33,321 nucleotides of DNA from Candidatus Methylomirabilota bacterium (GCA_036001065.1 DASYUQ010000137.1:1-33321); one strand, 5' to 3'; shown: positions 1 through 8,445, counted from the first letter of the stretch. Numbers and translations are program-made. Notes: generated by a model from the sequence alone, not told the origin.

Positions 1-1671
1 CTGCGTTGGGCCGTGGCCGCCGGCCACGCGCTGGCGTCGGAAGCCGCCGCCCGGATCCTCAACGCCGGAGGCAACGCGATCGACGCGGGCGTGGCTGCCG
101 GCATCTGTCTGGGCGTCGTCCACCCCGACATGGTCTCTTTCGCCGGCGTGGCGCCGATTCTGGTGCACGTGGCGCGCACCGGCGAGACCTGGCAGGTCTC
201 CGGCGTCGGCCCCTATCCGCGGGCGTCGACGGCCGAGTACTTCCAGAAGCGCCACGGCGGCCAGATTCCGCCCGGCCTGTCGCGCACGGTCGTGCCGGCG
301 GCGCCGGACGCGTGGTGCACGGCGCTCGAGCGTTGGGGAACGATGTCCTTCGCCGAGGTCGCCGCGGCGGCCATCGAGCATGCCGAGCACGGCTTTCCCA
401 TCTCGAACTTCTCCACCTATCAGATGACGGCCAACGCCGACAAGTACCGGCGGTGGCCGACGTCGACGGCGCTCTACCTCAAGGACGGGCGGCCGTACCG
501 GGCCGGCGAGGTCCTCGTGCAGCGCGAGCTGGGCGAGACGCTGCGCCGGATGGCGGCGGCGGAGAAGAAGGCGGGCGACAACCGCGCCCGGGGCATCCGC
601 GCCGCGCGCGACGAGTTCTATCGCGGCGAGACCGCCAAGCGCATCGCCGAGTTCCACCGCCGCCAGGACGGTCCATTGACGCTCGCCGATCTGGAGGACT
701 TCAGCGTGGAGGTGGCGCCGGCGCTCCGCACGACGTTCGGAGCCTACGAGGTTGCCGCCTGCGGCTACTGGTGCCAGGGCCCGGTGCTGCTCCAGATGCT
801 CAACATGCTCGAGGGCGTGGACCTCAAGGCGCTCGGCCACAACTCGGCCCCGTATCTGCACCGTCTCGTGGAGACGATCAAGATCGCGTTCGCCGATCGG
901 GAAGCCTACTTCGGCGATCCCAAGCTCGTGAAGATCCCCCAGGCCCTGCTGGCGAAGGCCTACGCCGCCAAGCGCCGCCAGCTGGTCGGCGAGCGCGCGT
1001 GGACCGAGATGCCCCCGCCGGGCGATCCCGAGCGGGCGGAGGCGAGAGCGGCCCGGGAGGCCGTGCCGATGGCCGGCGGCTCCGACGCCCTCGACACGAG
1101 CTACGTCGCCGTCGTCGACGCGGAGGGCAACGGCTTCTCGGCGACGCCCAGCGATCCCAACACCGACTCCCCGGTGGTGGCGGGCGTGGGCTGCGTGGTT
1201 TCGCCCCGCGGCTCCCAGGGGTGGCTCGACCCCGCGCATCCCAGCGTCGTGGCGCCGGGCAAGCGGCCGCGCCTGACGCCCGCGCCGGCGATGGTCCTCG
1301 CGGACGGCCGGCTCCTCATGCCGTTCGGCACCCCGGGCGGCGACGTCCAGCAACAGGCGATGCTCCAGGTCTTTCTCAACGTCGCCGTCTTCGACATGTC
1401 CCTGCAGAAGGCGGTGGAGATGCCGCGCGTGGCTTCGCGGAGCTTCCCCGACTCGTTCTGGCCGCACGTCATGTCACCGGGCAAGCTCGAGGTCGAGGGG
1501 CGCATCCCCCAGGAGACGCGCGAGGCCCTGGCCGAGCGGGGGCACGAGGTCGCCATCTGGCCCGACTGGGAGTGGCGCGCGGGCGCCGTCTGCGGGGTCA
1601 AGGTCGGCCCCGACGGTGCGCGCTGGGCCGGCGCCGACCCGCGCCGCGGCGCCCACCCCATCGCCCGCTGA
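1..1671 (+). CDS. ggt: Gamma-glutamyltransferase-family Ntn-hydrolase, 5' partial
   Basis: Family members are made as a proenzyme that cuts itself before a Thr; that Thr then hydrolyses or transfers gamma-glutamyl groups, or other amide or acyl groups in some branches. The frame is open from base 1, and the residues before the in-frame GTG at 13 already read like family sequence, so the true start lies upstream. Visible marks, numbered from that GTG: the AGGNAIDAGVAA block near residue 18, the processing site D-T-S-Y-V-A-V-V-D with likely nucleophile Thr362, and the glycine-rich loop GTPGGDVQQQ from about residue 439. The visible length of about 556 residues is normal for the family. The missing N-terminus hides any signal peptide. 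It is convergent with the CoA-transferase gene, with repeat copy A between them. The substrate cannot be told; amidohydrolase or acylase relatives share these motifs. Confidence 0.88.
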   Translation: MRWAVAAGHALASEAAARILNAGGNAIDAGVAAGICLGVVHPDMVSFAGVAPILVHVARTGETWQVSGVGPYPRASTAEYFQKRHGGQIPPGLSRTVVPAAPDAWCTALERWGTMSFAEVAAAAIEHAEHGFPISNFSTYQMTANADKYRRWPTSTALYLKDGRPYRAGEVLVQRELGETLRRMAAAEKKAGDNRARGIRAARDEFYRGETAKRIAEFHRRQDGPLTLADLEDFSVEVAPALRTTFGAYEVAACGYWCQGPVLLQMLNMLEGVDLKALGHNSAPYLHRLVETIKIAFADREAYFGDPKLVKIPQALLAKAYAAKRRQLVGERAWTEMPPPGDPERAEARAAREAVPMAGGSDALDTSYVAVVDAEGNGFSATPSDPNTDSPVVAGVGCVVSPRGSQGWLDPAHPSVVAPGKRPRLTPAPAMVLADGRLLMPFGTPGGDVQQQAMLQVFLNVAVFDMSLQKAVEMPRVASRSFPDSFWPHVMSPGKLEVEGRIPQETREALAERGHEVAIWPDWEWRAGAVCGVKVGPDGARWAGADPRRGAHPIAR

Positions 1672-1677
1672 GTACAT

Positions 1678-1775
1678 TCGGAGGGGGCGACTTCACAGGC
1701 GCGCCCACAGGGCGCGACGGCCCCCTCCGAAGCCTTCCCCCAGGAAGGATGGCGCCGGCAAAGCCGGCGCTCGAA
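1678..1775 (+). repeat. Two-hairpin repeat, copy A
   Basis: This copy begins 6 bases after the ggt stop. Hairpin 1 has 11-bp outer arms TCGGAGGGGGC (1678-1688) and GCCCCCTCCGA (1720-1730). Its enlarged loop carries a further perfect 7-bp hairpin, CGCGCCC-ACA-GGGCGCG (1700-1716). The conserved linker TTCCCCCAG follows, then hairpin 2, GCGCCGGC-AAA-GCCGGCGC (1752-1770), and the end tag TCGAA. It lies between convergent genes, so it could act as a barrier to readthrough on both strands, but neither side has a T-run. Confidence 0.9.
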
Positions 1776-1801
1776 CAGGGCTTGAAGGCGGAGCGCGCGT
1801 C

Positions 1802-2998
1802 TCAGATGACCCGCTGCTCGCGCAGGCGTCGGATCTCCGTCTCGGCGTACCCGAGCTCGCGGAGGATCTCGTCCGCCTGCTCGCCCGGCATGGGCGGCGG
1901 GCGCCGCACGCCGGCGCGGCCCGTGGAGAACTCGAGCGGGAAGCGCAGGAGGCGCACCCGTCCCGCCACGGGGTGCGCCAGCTCCTGGACGACGTCGGCC
2001 GCCTGGACCGCCGGCTCGGCGAAGGTCTCGGCGTGGGAGAGGACGGGCGCCGCCCACACGCCGCGCGGCGCCAGGTGCTCGACCCACTCCACGGTCGTTC
2101 GCGTCTTCATCACCGGCTCGAGCAGGCGGGCGATCTCCTCGCGCGCGTCGAAGTTGTAGGGCACCGTCGCGTAGGGCGCCAGCGCGGGCAGGTCGAGGGC
2201 CTCCTGGAGCGCGCGCAGCGGCGAGATCGACAGCGCGAGATGCCCGTCCCTGGTCTCGTAGATGCCGTAGGGGCCGGGATGGAACATGCTGGCCAGCACG
2301 GTAGGGCTCTTCTGCATGCGGGCGCCGTTGAGGAAGTACGTGATGATCTCGAGCTGCAGATCGAGCCCCGCGCGCAGCATGCTGACCTCGACCTGCAGCC
2401 CGCGCCCGGTGCGACCGCGCTCCAGGAGCCCGGCCAGGACGCCCAGGGCCAGCAGCGCCGCGCCGTGCTGATCGATCACGGCCGTACCCACGGGCGTGGG
2501 CGGCTGGCCGGCGCGTCCCGAGATGCTGGCCAGCCCGGAGATGGCCTGCAATAACAGATCCTGGCCGGGCCGGTCGCGATAGGGGCTCGACTCGCCGTAG
2601 CCGGAGGCCGAGACGTAGATCAGCCGGGGGTTCAGCGCGGACGCCGCCGCGTAGTCGAGGCCCAGGCGCGTCATCACCCCCGGCCGGAAGTTCTGGACGA
2701 GCACGTCGGCGCGCTCGATGAGACGCCGGGCCACGGTCTGGCCCTCGGGCGCCTTGAGATCGAGAGTGAGGCTGCGCTGGTTGCGGTGGGTGGCCAGGTA
2801 GAAGGCGCTGACGCCGTTCAGGAAGAGGTCGCACCCCGACCAGTTGCGCTCCCAGAGCGTCCCGCCCGGGGGCTCGATCTTGACGACGTCGGCCCCGAGG
2901 TCGGCCAGGAACTGGACGCCCGACGGCCCCAGCAGGAACTGGGTGAAGCTCAGCACGCGGACGCCGGCGAGGATGCTCAGCCCGGCCGGCTCGCTCAC
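1802..2998 (-). CDS. CaiB/BaiF-type (class III) CoA-transferase
   Basis: Enzymes of this family move CoA between carboxylic acids through an enzyme-bound aspartyl anhydride/thioester. The 398-residue protein has the family's usual length. The N-terminal block (residues 11-47, with LADLGADVVKIEPP) and the VQNFRPGVM segment near 101-109 are typical. Asp147, in P-G-Q-D-L-L-L-Q-A, is the expected catalytic aspartate. The start is a GTG whose last two bases overlap the TGA of the MaoC gene (GTGA), so the two are probably translated together. It is the last gene of the minus-strand operon that begins with the ABC importer. That context suggests the imported compound, or a product of it, is activated as a CoA thioester. 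The acid used cannot be named from sequence. Confidence 0.9.
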   Translation of the reverse strand: MSEPAGLSILAGVRVLSFTQFLLGPSGVQFLADLGADVVKIEPPGGTLWERNWSGCDLFLNGVSAFYLATHRNQRSLTLDLKAPEGQTVARRLIERADVLVQNFRPGVMTRLGLDYAAASALNPRLIYVSASGYGESSPYRDRPGQDLLLQAISGLASISGRAGQPPTPVGTAVIDQHGAALLALGVLAGLLERGRTGRGLQVEVSMLRAGLDLQLEIITYFLNGARMQKSPTVLASMFHPGPYGIYETRDGHLALSISPLRALQEALDLPALAPYATVPYNFDAREEIARLLEPVMKTRTTVEWVEHLAPRGVWAAPVLSHAETFAEPAVQAADVVQELAHPVAGRVRLLRFPLEFSTGRAGVRRPPPMPGEQADEILRELGYAETEIRRLREQRVI

Positions 2999-3414
2999 TC
3001 CACCACCTTGAGGATGTGGGTGGCGGCGGCCACCACCTCCCCGCGCTGGTTGGTGCAGGTGACGCGGGCGAACGTCTTCCGCTCGGCCTCCTTCCGCTCG
3101 ACGATCTCGTACTCTACCGTCACCGTGTCGCCGATGAAAGCCGCGTGGGGGAAGCGGATCCGGTCGTAGCCGTAGGAGACGATGGTGCCGCCGAGCCCGG
3201 CGCAGATCTCCGTGGATGCCCGCGACATGTAGCCGACGAGCAGGGCGCCGTGGGCGATCCGGCGCCCGTAGCGGGTGGCCCGCATGTACTCCTCGTCGAC
3301 GTGGTTCGGCGAGAAGTCGCCGCTGATGCCGGCGAACAGGTAGACGTCCGATTCCCCCACCGTCTTCCGCACGGTCACCTTCCGACCCACCGTGAGCGCG
3401 TCGAATGCGTCCAT
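2995..3414 (-). CDS. MaoC-like hot-dog-fold enoyl-CoA hydratase
   Basis: This 139-residue single hot-dog protein resembles R-specific enoyl-CoA hydratases and MaoC dehydratases. The hydratase motif is visible as S-G-D-F-S-P-N-H-V-D, with likely catalytic Asp33 and His38, followed by G-R-R-I-A-H-G-A-L-L (residues about 50-59). Such enzymes hydrate or dehydrate an acyl-CoA in the cytoplasm. A GGAG ribosome-binding site lies 8 bases before the ATG and overlaps the end of the upstream permease gene region; only 11 bases separate the two genes. The stop overlaps the GTG start of the CoA-transferase gene by four bases. A hydratase next to a CoA-transferase suggests a short acyl-CoA pathway for an imported acid. 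The specific substrate is unknown. Confidence 0.88.
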   Translation of the reverse strand: MDAFDALTVGRKVTVRKTVGESDVYLFAGISGDFSPNHVDEEYMRATRYGRRIAHGALLVGYMSRASTEICAGLGGTIVSYGYDRIRFPHAAFIGDTVTVEYEIVERKEAERKTFARVTCTNQRGEVVAAATHILKVVE

Positions 3415-3425
3415 AGCTCAGCTCC

Positions 3426-4226
3426 TCAGATTTTCAGGCCCTTGACGACGTACTCCTGGGCGAAGAGCGTGACGATGAGGGCCGGGCCGATGGCCATGAC
3501 CGCGGTGGCGCTCATCAGGTGCCACTCGATGCCCGTCTCGTGGACGAACTGGGCCATCCGGACGGTCAGCATCGTGGTCCGGCTGCCGGTGAGGATCAGG
3601 GCGAAGAGGAACTCGTTCCAGGTATAGAGCCAGGACAGGATGAACAGCGCCACGATCCCCGGCGTGGCCATGGGCACCGCGATTCTGAAAAAGGCCCCCC
3701 AGCGCGAGCAGCCGTCGATGTACGCCGCGTACTCGGCTTCGGGCTCGATCCCGTCGAAGAAGCCCTTCATGATCCAGGAAAAGAAGCAGATGTGGATCGC
3801 GATGTGGGGCAGGAGCAGCCCCAGGTACGTATCCAGGATGCCCAGCCACTGGGTGAGGAGGTAGAGCGGGATGACCCAGGAAATGTAGGGGATGCAGCGG
3901 AAGAGGTAGATGAGACCGAACCAGAGGTTGCTGGCGGCGCCCGAAAAGCGGGAGAGCATGTAGCCGGAGGTGATGGTGACCGCCAGCGAGAAGACCGTGG
4001 CCAGCGTCGCGATGAGCGCGCTGTTGACGAAGGCCTCCTTCATCTCCGGCTTGGCCAGCGCCTCGGCGAAGTTGCCCAGCGTGAACTCCGTGCCGCGGTG
4101 GACGTAGAAGACCCCGGAGGCCGGGCGGAGCGCCGTCAGCACCATCCAGGCCACCGGGAAGACCAGGGGCAGTATCACCCCGGTGACCGCCAGCCCGAAG
4201 AACGCCCGCCTCCACCCCGGGGCTAT
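3426..4226 (-). CDS. ABC importer permease, MalG-like (probable ATA start)
   Basis: This is an inner-membrane permease of the carbohydrate-type (CUT1) ABC importers. The EAA loop that contacts the ATPase is visible at about residues 165-184 (E-Y-A-A-Y-I-D-G-C followed by R-I-A-V-P), and about six hydrophobic segments are present. No ATG, GTG or TTG lies in frame at a sensible place. The only long option overlaps the upstream gene by about 190 bases. An ATA at 4226-4224 overlaps the upstream TAG (ATAG) and has a strong GGAGGT six bases before it, so I place the start there. This gives 266 residues with the usual short charged N-terminus (APGWRRAFFG). Its partner permease lies directly upstream and the MaoC gene 11 bases downstream. 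The function is clear; the start is less certain. Confidence 0.85.
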   Translation of the reverse strand: MAPGWRRAFFGLAVTGVILPLVFPVAWMVLTALRPASGVFYVHRGTEFTLGNFAEALAKPEMKEAFVNSALIATLATVFSLAVTITSGYMLSRFSGAASNLWFGLIYLFRCIPYISWVIPLYLLTQWLGILDTYLGLLLPHIAIHICFFSWIMKGFFDGIEPEAEYAAYIDGCSRWGAFFRIAVPMATPGIVALFILSWLYTWNEFLFALILTGSRTTMLTVRMAQFVHETGIEWHLMSATAVMAIGPALIVTLFAQEYVVKGLKI

Positions 4227-5164
4227 CGCGACACCTCCACCACGTAGCTCAAGGCTTTGTAGAGCACGCCGCCCACCACCATGATGATGCCCGCGCCGAT
4301 CATGGACGCCGCCGCCCCCAGATCGAAGTTCAGGTACACGAAGGCCTGCTTGTAGGCGTAGATGCTGAAGACCTCGGTGGAGCGTGCCGGGCCGCCCTTG
4401 GTGATCGTCCACACGATGTCGAAGACGCGGAAGGCGTCGATCGTCCGAATGGTGATGCAGACCATCAAGACGGGTCGGAGGAGCGGCAGCGTGATGTTAC
4501 GGAACACCTGCCAGGGGCCGGCGCCGTCGATCCGCGCCGCCTCGTGGGGCTCCACCGGCAGCGTCTGGAGCGCGGCCAGGATCAGGATGGTGAACCACGG
4601 CGTCCACAGCCAGATGTCGGTCCCGATGACGATGGCCAGGCTGGTCCACCGGCTCACCAGCCAGGCCACCGGCTCCACGCCGAGCGCCTCGAGGATCACG
4701 TTGGCGATGCCGAACTGATCGTTGAACATCCACGTGATCATGATCGCGGCGACGACGGGCGGCACCATCAGGGGCAGCAGAATGGCGGTGCGGACGAGCC
4801 GCTGGCCCCGGAAGCGCCGGTTGATCAGCGTGGCCAGCCCGAGCCCGGCCACGAGCCCGCCGCTCACGGAGGCCAGCATGAAGAGGAAGGTGTTGGGCAG
4901 GACGGTGCCGTAGAAGAGCGGGTCGGTCAGGATGCGGCGGTAGTTGGCGAGCCCGACGAAGGTCTTCTGGGGGTTGAAGAGGCTCCAGCTCCGGAAGCTG
5001 GCGTTGGCCCCGATCAGGATGGGCACGATCTGAAAGGCCACCAGGATCCCCAGGGCGGGGAGGATGAGCGCGAGCATGAACCGCTCGCGCTCCCCGAATC
5101 TCTCCCGCCGGCGGAGCGCTAGCGTAGTTGAGGTTGCCGGTTCAGCCGTCGTGTGAAACGCCAT
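4223..5164 (-). CDS. ABC importer permease, MalF-like
   Basis: This is the first of the two permeases of the importer: 313 residues, with a charged N-terminus and six hydrophobic segments. The EAA motif (E-P-H-E-A-A-R-I-D-G-A-G) spans about residues 205-216, with the downstream R-N-I-T-L-P-L-L-R-P block. The ATG start at 5164 lies 17 bases past the end tag of repeat copy B and has no clear ribosome-binding site, so its translation may be weaker than that of the binding-protein gene. The stop overlaps the proposed ATA start of the MalG-like gene. With the binding protein upstream it makes a CUT1-type uptake system. The ATPase is not encoded in this window, so it must be shared or encoded elsewhere. 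Confidence 0.9.
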   Translation of the reverse strand: MAFHTTAEPATSTTLALRRRERFGERERFMLALILPALGILVAFQIVPILIGANASFRSWSLFNPQKTFVGLANYRRILTDPLFYGTVLPNTFLFMLASVSGGLVAGLGLATLINRRFRGQRLVRTAILLPLMVPPVVAAIMITWMFNDQFGIANVILEALGVEPVAWLVSRWTSLAIVIGTDIWLWTPWFTILILAALQTLPVEPHEAARIDGAGPWQVFRNITLPLLRPVLMVCITIRTIDAFRVFDIVWTITKGGPARSTEVFSIYAYKQAFVYLNFDLGAAASMIGAGIIMVVGGVLYKALSYVVEVSR

Positions 5165-5181
5165 CGGCCAGAATCGTCGCT

Positions 5182-5282
5182 TTCGAGCGCCGGCTTCGCC
5201 GGCGCAACTCCCTCTGGGGGAGGCCTCGGAGGGGGCCGCAAGGCCCCCTTCGACGAGGATAGGGGGCGAAGCCCCCCTCCGA
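5182..5282 (-). repeat. Two-hairpin repeat, copy B (expanded hairpin 1)
   Basis: Read on the minus strand, this copy starts 2 bases after the binding-protein stop (TAA, 5287-5285). Outer arms of 10 bp (273-282 and 226-235 of kilobase 5) enclose two more local hairpins: GGGGGC-GAA-GCCCCC (5262-5276) and an 8-bp stem with loop GCAA on the plus strand (5230-5249). The linker CCTCCCCCAG follows, then a perfect hairpin 2, GCGCCGGC-GAA-GCCGGCGC (5187-5205), and TCGAA. It separates the binding-protein gene from the first permease gene. Confidence 0.9.
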
Positions 5283-5284
5283 GT

Positions 5285-6601
5285 TTAGGTGCGTGCCGCG
5301 ATCTCGCTCATCTTCTTCGCCCCCTCGGCGAGCGTCGGCTTGATGGCGTCGCGACGGCCGGTGACGGCCTTGACCATGTGGTCGATGGCGGTGGCGAAGA
5401 ACTCCGGCCAGCGGGCGAAGTAGAACGCGCCGTGGATGAGCTTCTCCGACTCGATCGTGGCCGCCCGGAACTTCCGGAACACCGCGTCGGTCTTGATGAG
5501 CTCCTTCTGGACCTCCTCGTTCGGCGGGAAGCCGCCGGTGGACTTCCAGAGGTCGACCTGGGCCTCGCGGTTCAGGTTGATCCAGTTGAGGAGCTCCTTG
5601 GCCACCTTCTTCTTGACGGGGTCGATGTGGACGGGAATCGCCCACGCCCAGGCATCGCGCCAGGCGATGGACTTGAACCTGGCGCGCGGTCCCATTGGGA
5701 ACGAGGCCACGCTGATCTTCCCGGCCACCTTGGACTGCTTGGGGTCGTTGAACTTCCCGTACAGGGTCGTGTCGGCCATGGTGATGGCGGCGTCGCCGGC
5801 CATGAAGATCGCGTTGGCGTCGTCCCGCGAATAGCCGGGCTGGCCGGGCGGGATGATCTTGTGCGTCTTGATGTTGTCCCACCAGAACTCCACGGCCTGC
5901 ACCGCCTCCGGCTCGGCGATGGCCGCTTTCCAGCCGTGCTTGCCGAGCTCCTCGCTGCGGCGCTCGTGGATCGGGAGCAGGAGGTCGCCGCCGTTGGCCC
6001 AGATGGACCAGAAGAAGGTGAACCAGCCGTGGGGGTACTTCATGCCGCCGGTGAATCCCCACTTGACCTTGCCGCCCTTCTGGAGGCGCTGGCCGGTCTT
6101 CACCAGGTCCTCCCAGGTGCGCGGGAACTCGCTCTCCTTGAGGAGGTCGGTCCGGTAGAAGAAGGTGCCGATCGTCTCGACGAAGGGCACGCCGGTGTCC
6201 TTGCCCTCCCACACGAACGGCGGCTCCAGGATGAAGCGGGTCATCTTCTTGATGGCGGCCACATCGTCGACGGGCTCCAGGTAGCGCCCCCACAGCTGGC
6301 CCCAGTCGTCGTTGTGCCAGATGACATCGTACTGGCCCCCTCTCGATGTCAGATTGGCGGTCATCTTTTCGACATAGACTTCGTATGAAGTCGGTACCGG
6401 CGTGAGTGTTACTTTGTGCTCGGTCGCCCAGACCTTCATCCATTTGATCGAGTTCTCGTGGATAGGGTGGGGCATGTAGCCGATCTTGAGCTCCATCTGC
6501 TGGGCTCGAGCCGGGGCGGCGGCGCCGAGGCCGAGCGCCAGACCCCCGCCCACGGTTCTGAGGAACGTCCGCCGGTGCACGGTGACGCGCTGCTCGCTCA
6601 T
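5285..6601 (-). CDS. Extracellular solute-binding protein of the ABC importer (Tat signal)
   Basis: This is a 438-residue periplasmic binding protein of the family 1 (sugar-type) class. The N-terminus has a twin-arginine motif H-R-R-T-F-L-R, a hydrophobic stretch and the cleavage-like A-R-A-Q, so it is probably exported folded through Tat. Aromatic and acidic stretches such as Y-D-V-I-W-H-N-D-D-W near residue 90 resemble ligand-cleft regions of the family. The ATG at 6601 has an AGGAGG seven bases upstream, the best ribosome-binding site in this operon. It is the first gene of the operon, followed by repeat B and two permease genes. The sugar-type fold does not prove a sugar ligand; the neighbouring CoA-transferase and hydratase genes would fit a carboxylate or polyol. 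Confidence 0.88.
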   Translation of the reverse strand: MSEQRVTVHRRTFLRTVGGGLALGLGAAAPARAQQMELKIGYMPHPIHENSIKWMKVWATEHKVTLTPVPTSYEVYVEKMTANLTSRGGQYDVIWHNDDWGQLWGRYLEPVDDVAAIKKMTRFILEPPFVWEGKDTGVPFVETIGTFFYRTDLLKESEFPRTWEDLVKTGQRLQKGGKVKWGFTGGMKYPHGWFTFFWSIWANGGDLLLPIHERRSEELGKHGWKAAIAEPEAVQAVEFWWDNIKTHKIIPPGQPGYSRDDANAIFMAGDAAITMADTTLYGKFNDPKQSKVAGKISVASFPMGPRARFKSIAWRDAWAWAIPVHIDPVKKKVAKELLNWINLNREAQVDLWKSTGGFPPNEEVQKELIKTDAVFRKFRAATIESEKLIHGAFYFARWPEFFATAIDHMVKAVTGRRDAIKPTLAEGAKKMSEIAART

Positions 6602-6739
6602 CTGGCGTCCTCCTCTGGCGCGGGAGGTTCGTATCGGGCGGTGGTTGGAGTGCAAGGCATAGCATCTCCGGCCGCACGCCCGCAACTCGAAATTTGCCCG
6701 CCGTTCGCATATCTTCGAGAGGGGGTTGCAGGGACAACC

Positions 6740-8440
6740 ATGACGCCCCGGACACGCATCGGCCTGGCGGTCCTGCTGGCGATCGCCTTTCCCACACCCC
6801 GTGTCGGCCACGCCGAGTGGTGGAAGGAGCCGCCCGCCGGCCGCCTCGATCAGAAGATCGTCGATGCGTCGGGTCAGACCGCGGCGCGGCTCAGGTGGGA
6901 CGACGGCTCCATCCAGATCAGGGCGCGGGCCACCACGGACGGGCCGCCCGCGCCCGATCAGGCCGACGAGCGAGCGCGGGCGCTGGACGCCGCGCGCCAG
7001 CGCGCGCAGCTCAAGCTGGCGGAGATCGTCGAGGGGGTGACGATCGACGGCGCCACCGACGTGAAGAACGCGATGGCCAGCGAGCCGACGGTGCGCTCGG
7101 CGGTGCAGGCGCGGCTGCGGGGCGCCGTGGTCGTCAGCGAGACCGTCGGCGACCGGTCCGACGGCTCGGCGTGGGCCGAGGTCGCGCTGGAGCTGCGCTT
7201 GCGGGGGACCGGCGGCCTCACCGAGCCGGTCGTGGGCTGGGCCGCGTCGCGTCCCGTCAGCCCCTACCGTCCGGATCCCAGCTTCCGCGTCGACGAGCTC
7301 TACACGGGTCTCATCGTCGAGGCCTCCGACGCCGGGTTCTCGCCCGCGCTGGCGCCGCGGCTGATCGAGGAGGGCTCCGGCGCCGTGGTCTTCGGGCCGC
7401 AGATGATCCAGTTCGCGGCCATGAGCCAGCAGGGGCCCACGGGATACGCGGTGGCGATGAGCGAGGCGCGCCAGAACAGGCGCGTCGGCGCCAATCCGCT
7501 CATCGTCCGGGCCACCGGCGCCGCGGGCGGGCGGCGGGGAGACCTCCTGCTGGCGCCCAAGGACGCCCAGCGCGTGTTGGCGGCGGACCGCGCCGGGCGT
7601 TTCCTGGGCAAGGCGGCCGTGGTCGTCGTCCTCGGCAAGGACCAGCGCGAGCTCACGGCGCCGCCGGGCAAGCGCCACGCGCTCGTCATCGGGATCGACG
7701 ACTACCCGCAGGAGTCTCCGAGCGGCGGTGCCAAGCTGAGCTACGCCGTGCGCGACGCGCAAACGCTCGCCCAACTCCTGACCCGGATGCCCGGGTTTGG
7801 ACCCGACGGCGTCACGCTGCTCGAGAACGCCACCCGCGATCTGGTGATCGGGGCGCTGCGCGCCTTGCGCGCGCGGGTGAGCGACGAGGACAGCGTGATC
7901 GTCTTCTTCGCGGGGCACGGCGCGGTGGGGCCGGGAGGCGACGGGCGCCTCCATCACTACCTGCTTCCGCACGACGGCCAGCTCGCCGATCTCGCGGGGA
8001 CCGCGCTGATGGACGATCGCCTCGAGGAGCTGATCGGTCAGCTCCCCACCCGGCAGGTGGTCGTGCTCCTCGATGCCGGCTACGTGGGCGGTGGGACCGG
8101 GACGATGCGCGCGCGGGGCCTCACGAACCCTTCCGCGACGCCGCTGCCGAAGCCACCGATCGAGGCCGGCGTCGGGCGCGTCGTCATCTCGGCCGGCACG
8201 CCCGATCATCCGGCGTTCGAGGACGACCAGCGGGGTGGTCTCTTCACCTCGTTCCTCGTGGAGGGCCTGCGCGGCGCCGCCGATCTCAACGGTGACGGGG
8301 CCGTCACGGTGCTCGAGCTCTACCAGTACGTGGCTCCCCGCCTCGGGGACTACGCGTGGCGGCAGTACCACGTCGAGCAGACGCCCCTGCTCGAGATCCG
8401 CGGGCCGTCGGGGGAGATCGTCCTGACGCGGACGCGGTAG
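6740..8440 (+). CDS. Exported LPP20-like/caspase-fold protein lacking the catalytic Cys
   Basis: The protein has 566 residues. After a signal peptide (about 1-25, ending in A-E-W-W), an LPP20-like domain covers about 45-155. A caspase-fold (peptidase C14) domain covers about 310-540: H-A-L-V-I-G-I-D-D-Y, then F-F-A-G-H-G-A with the catalytic-type His393. The segment that should read D-A-C-x-S-G reads L-L-D-A-G-Y-V-G-G, so Gly447 replaces the nucleophile Cys. A D-L-N-G-D-G-A-V-T-V-L-E loop near the end has the spacing of a calcium-binding EF-hand. It is probably an exported pseudo-protease or binding protein; related families occur in exported caspase-like proteins of unknown role. The start follows from the signal peptide. 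It is divergent from the binding-protein gene; 6602-6739 holds only its weakly defined promoter region and a GGTTG/CAACC inverted repeat at 6724-6739. Confidence 0.8.
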   Translation: MTPRTRIGLAVLLAIAFPTPRVGHAEWWKEPPAGRLDQKIVDASGQTAARLRWDDGSIQIRARATTDGPPAPDQADERARALDAARQRAQLKLAEIVEGVTIDGATDVKNAMASEPTVRSAVQARLRGAVVVSETVGDRSDGSAWAEVALELRLRGTGGLTEPVVGWAASRPVSPYRPDPSFRVDELYTGLIVEASDAGFSPALAPRLIEEGSGAVVFGPQMIQFAAMSQQGPTGYAVAMSEARQNRRVGANPLIVRATGAAGGRRGDLLLAPKDAQRVLAADRAGRFLGKAAVVVVLGKDQRELTAPPGKRHALVIGIDDYPQESPSGGAKLSYAVRDAQTLAQLLTRMPGFGPDGVTLLENATRDLVIGALRALRARVSDEDSVIVFFAGHGAVGPGGDGRLHHYLLPHDGQLADLAGTALMDDRLEELIGQLPTRQVVVLLDAGYVGGGTGTMRARGLTNPSATPLPKPPIEAGVGRVVISAGTPDHPAFEDDQRGGLFTSFLVEGLRGAADLNGDGAVTVLELYQYVAPRLGDYAWRQYHVEQTPLLEIRGPSGEIVLTRTR

Positions 8441-8445
8441 TTGAA

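Noticed and set aside
5285-8371. A 1028-codon minus-strand frame covering the binding protein and the opposite strand of the caspase-fold gene
   Set aside because: Only the first-class part (5285-6601) has family motifs, a Tat signal and a ribosome-binding site. The rest is an antisense shadow common in G+C-rich DNA.
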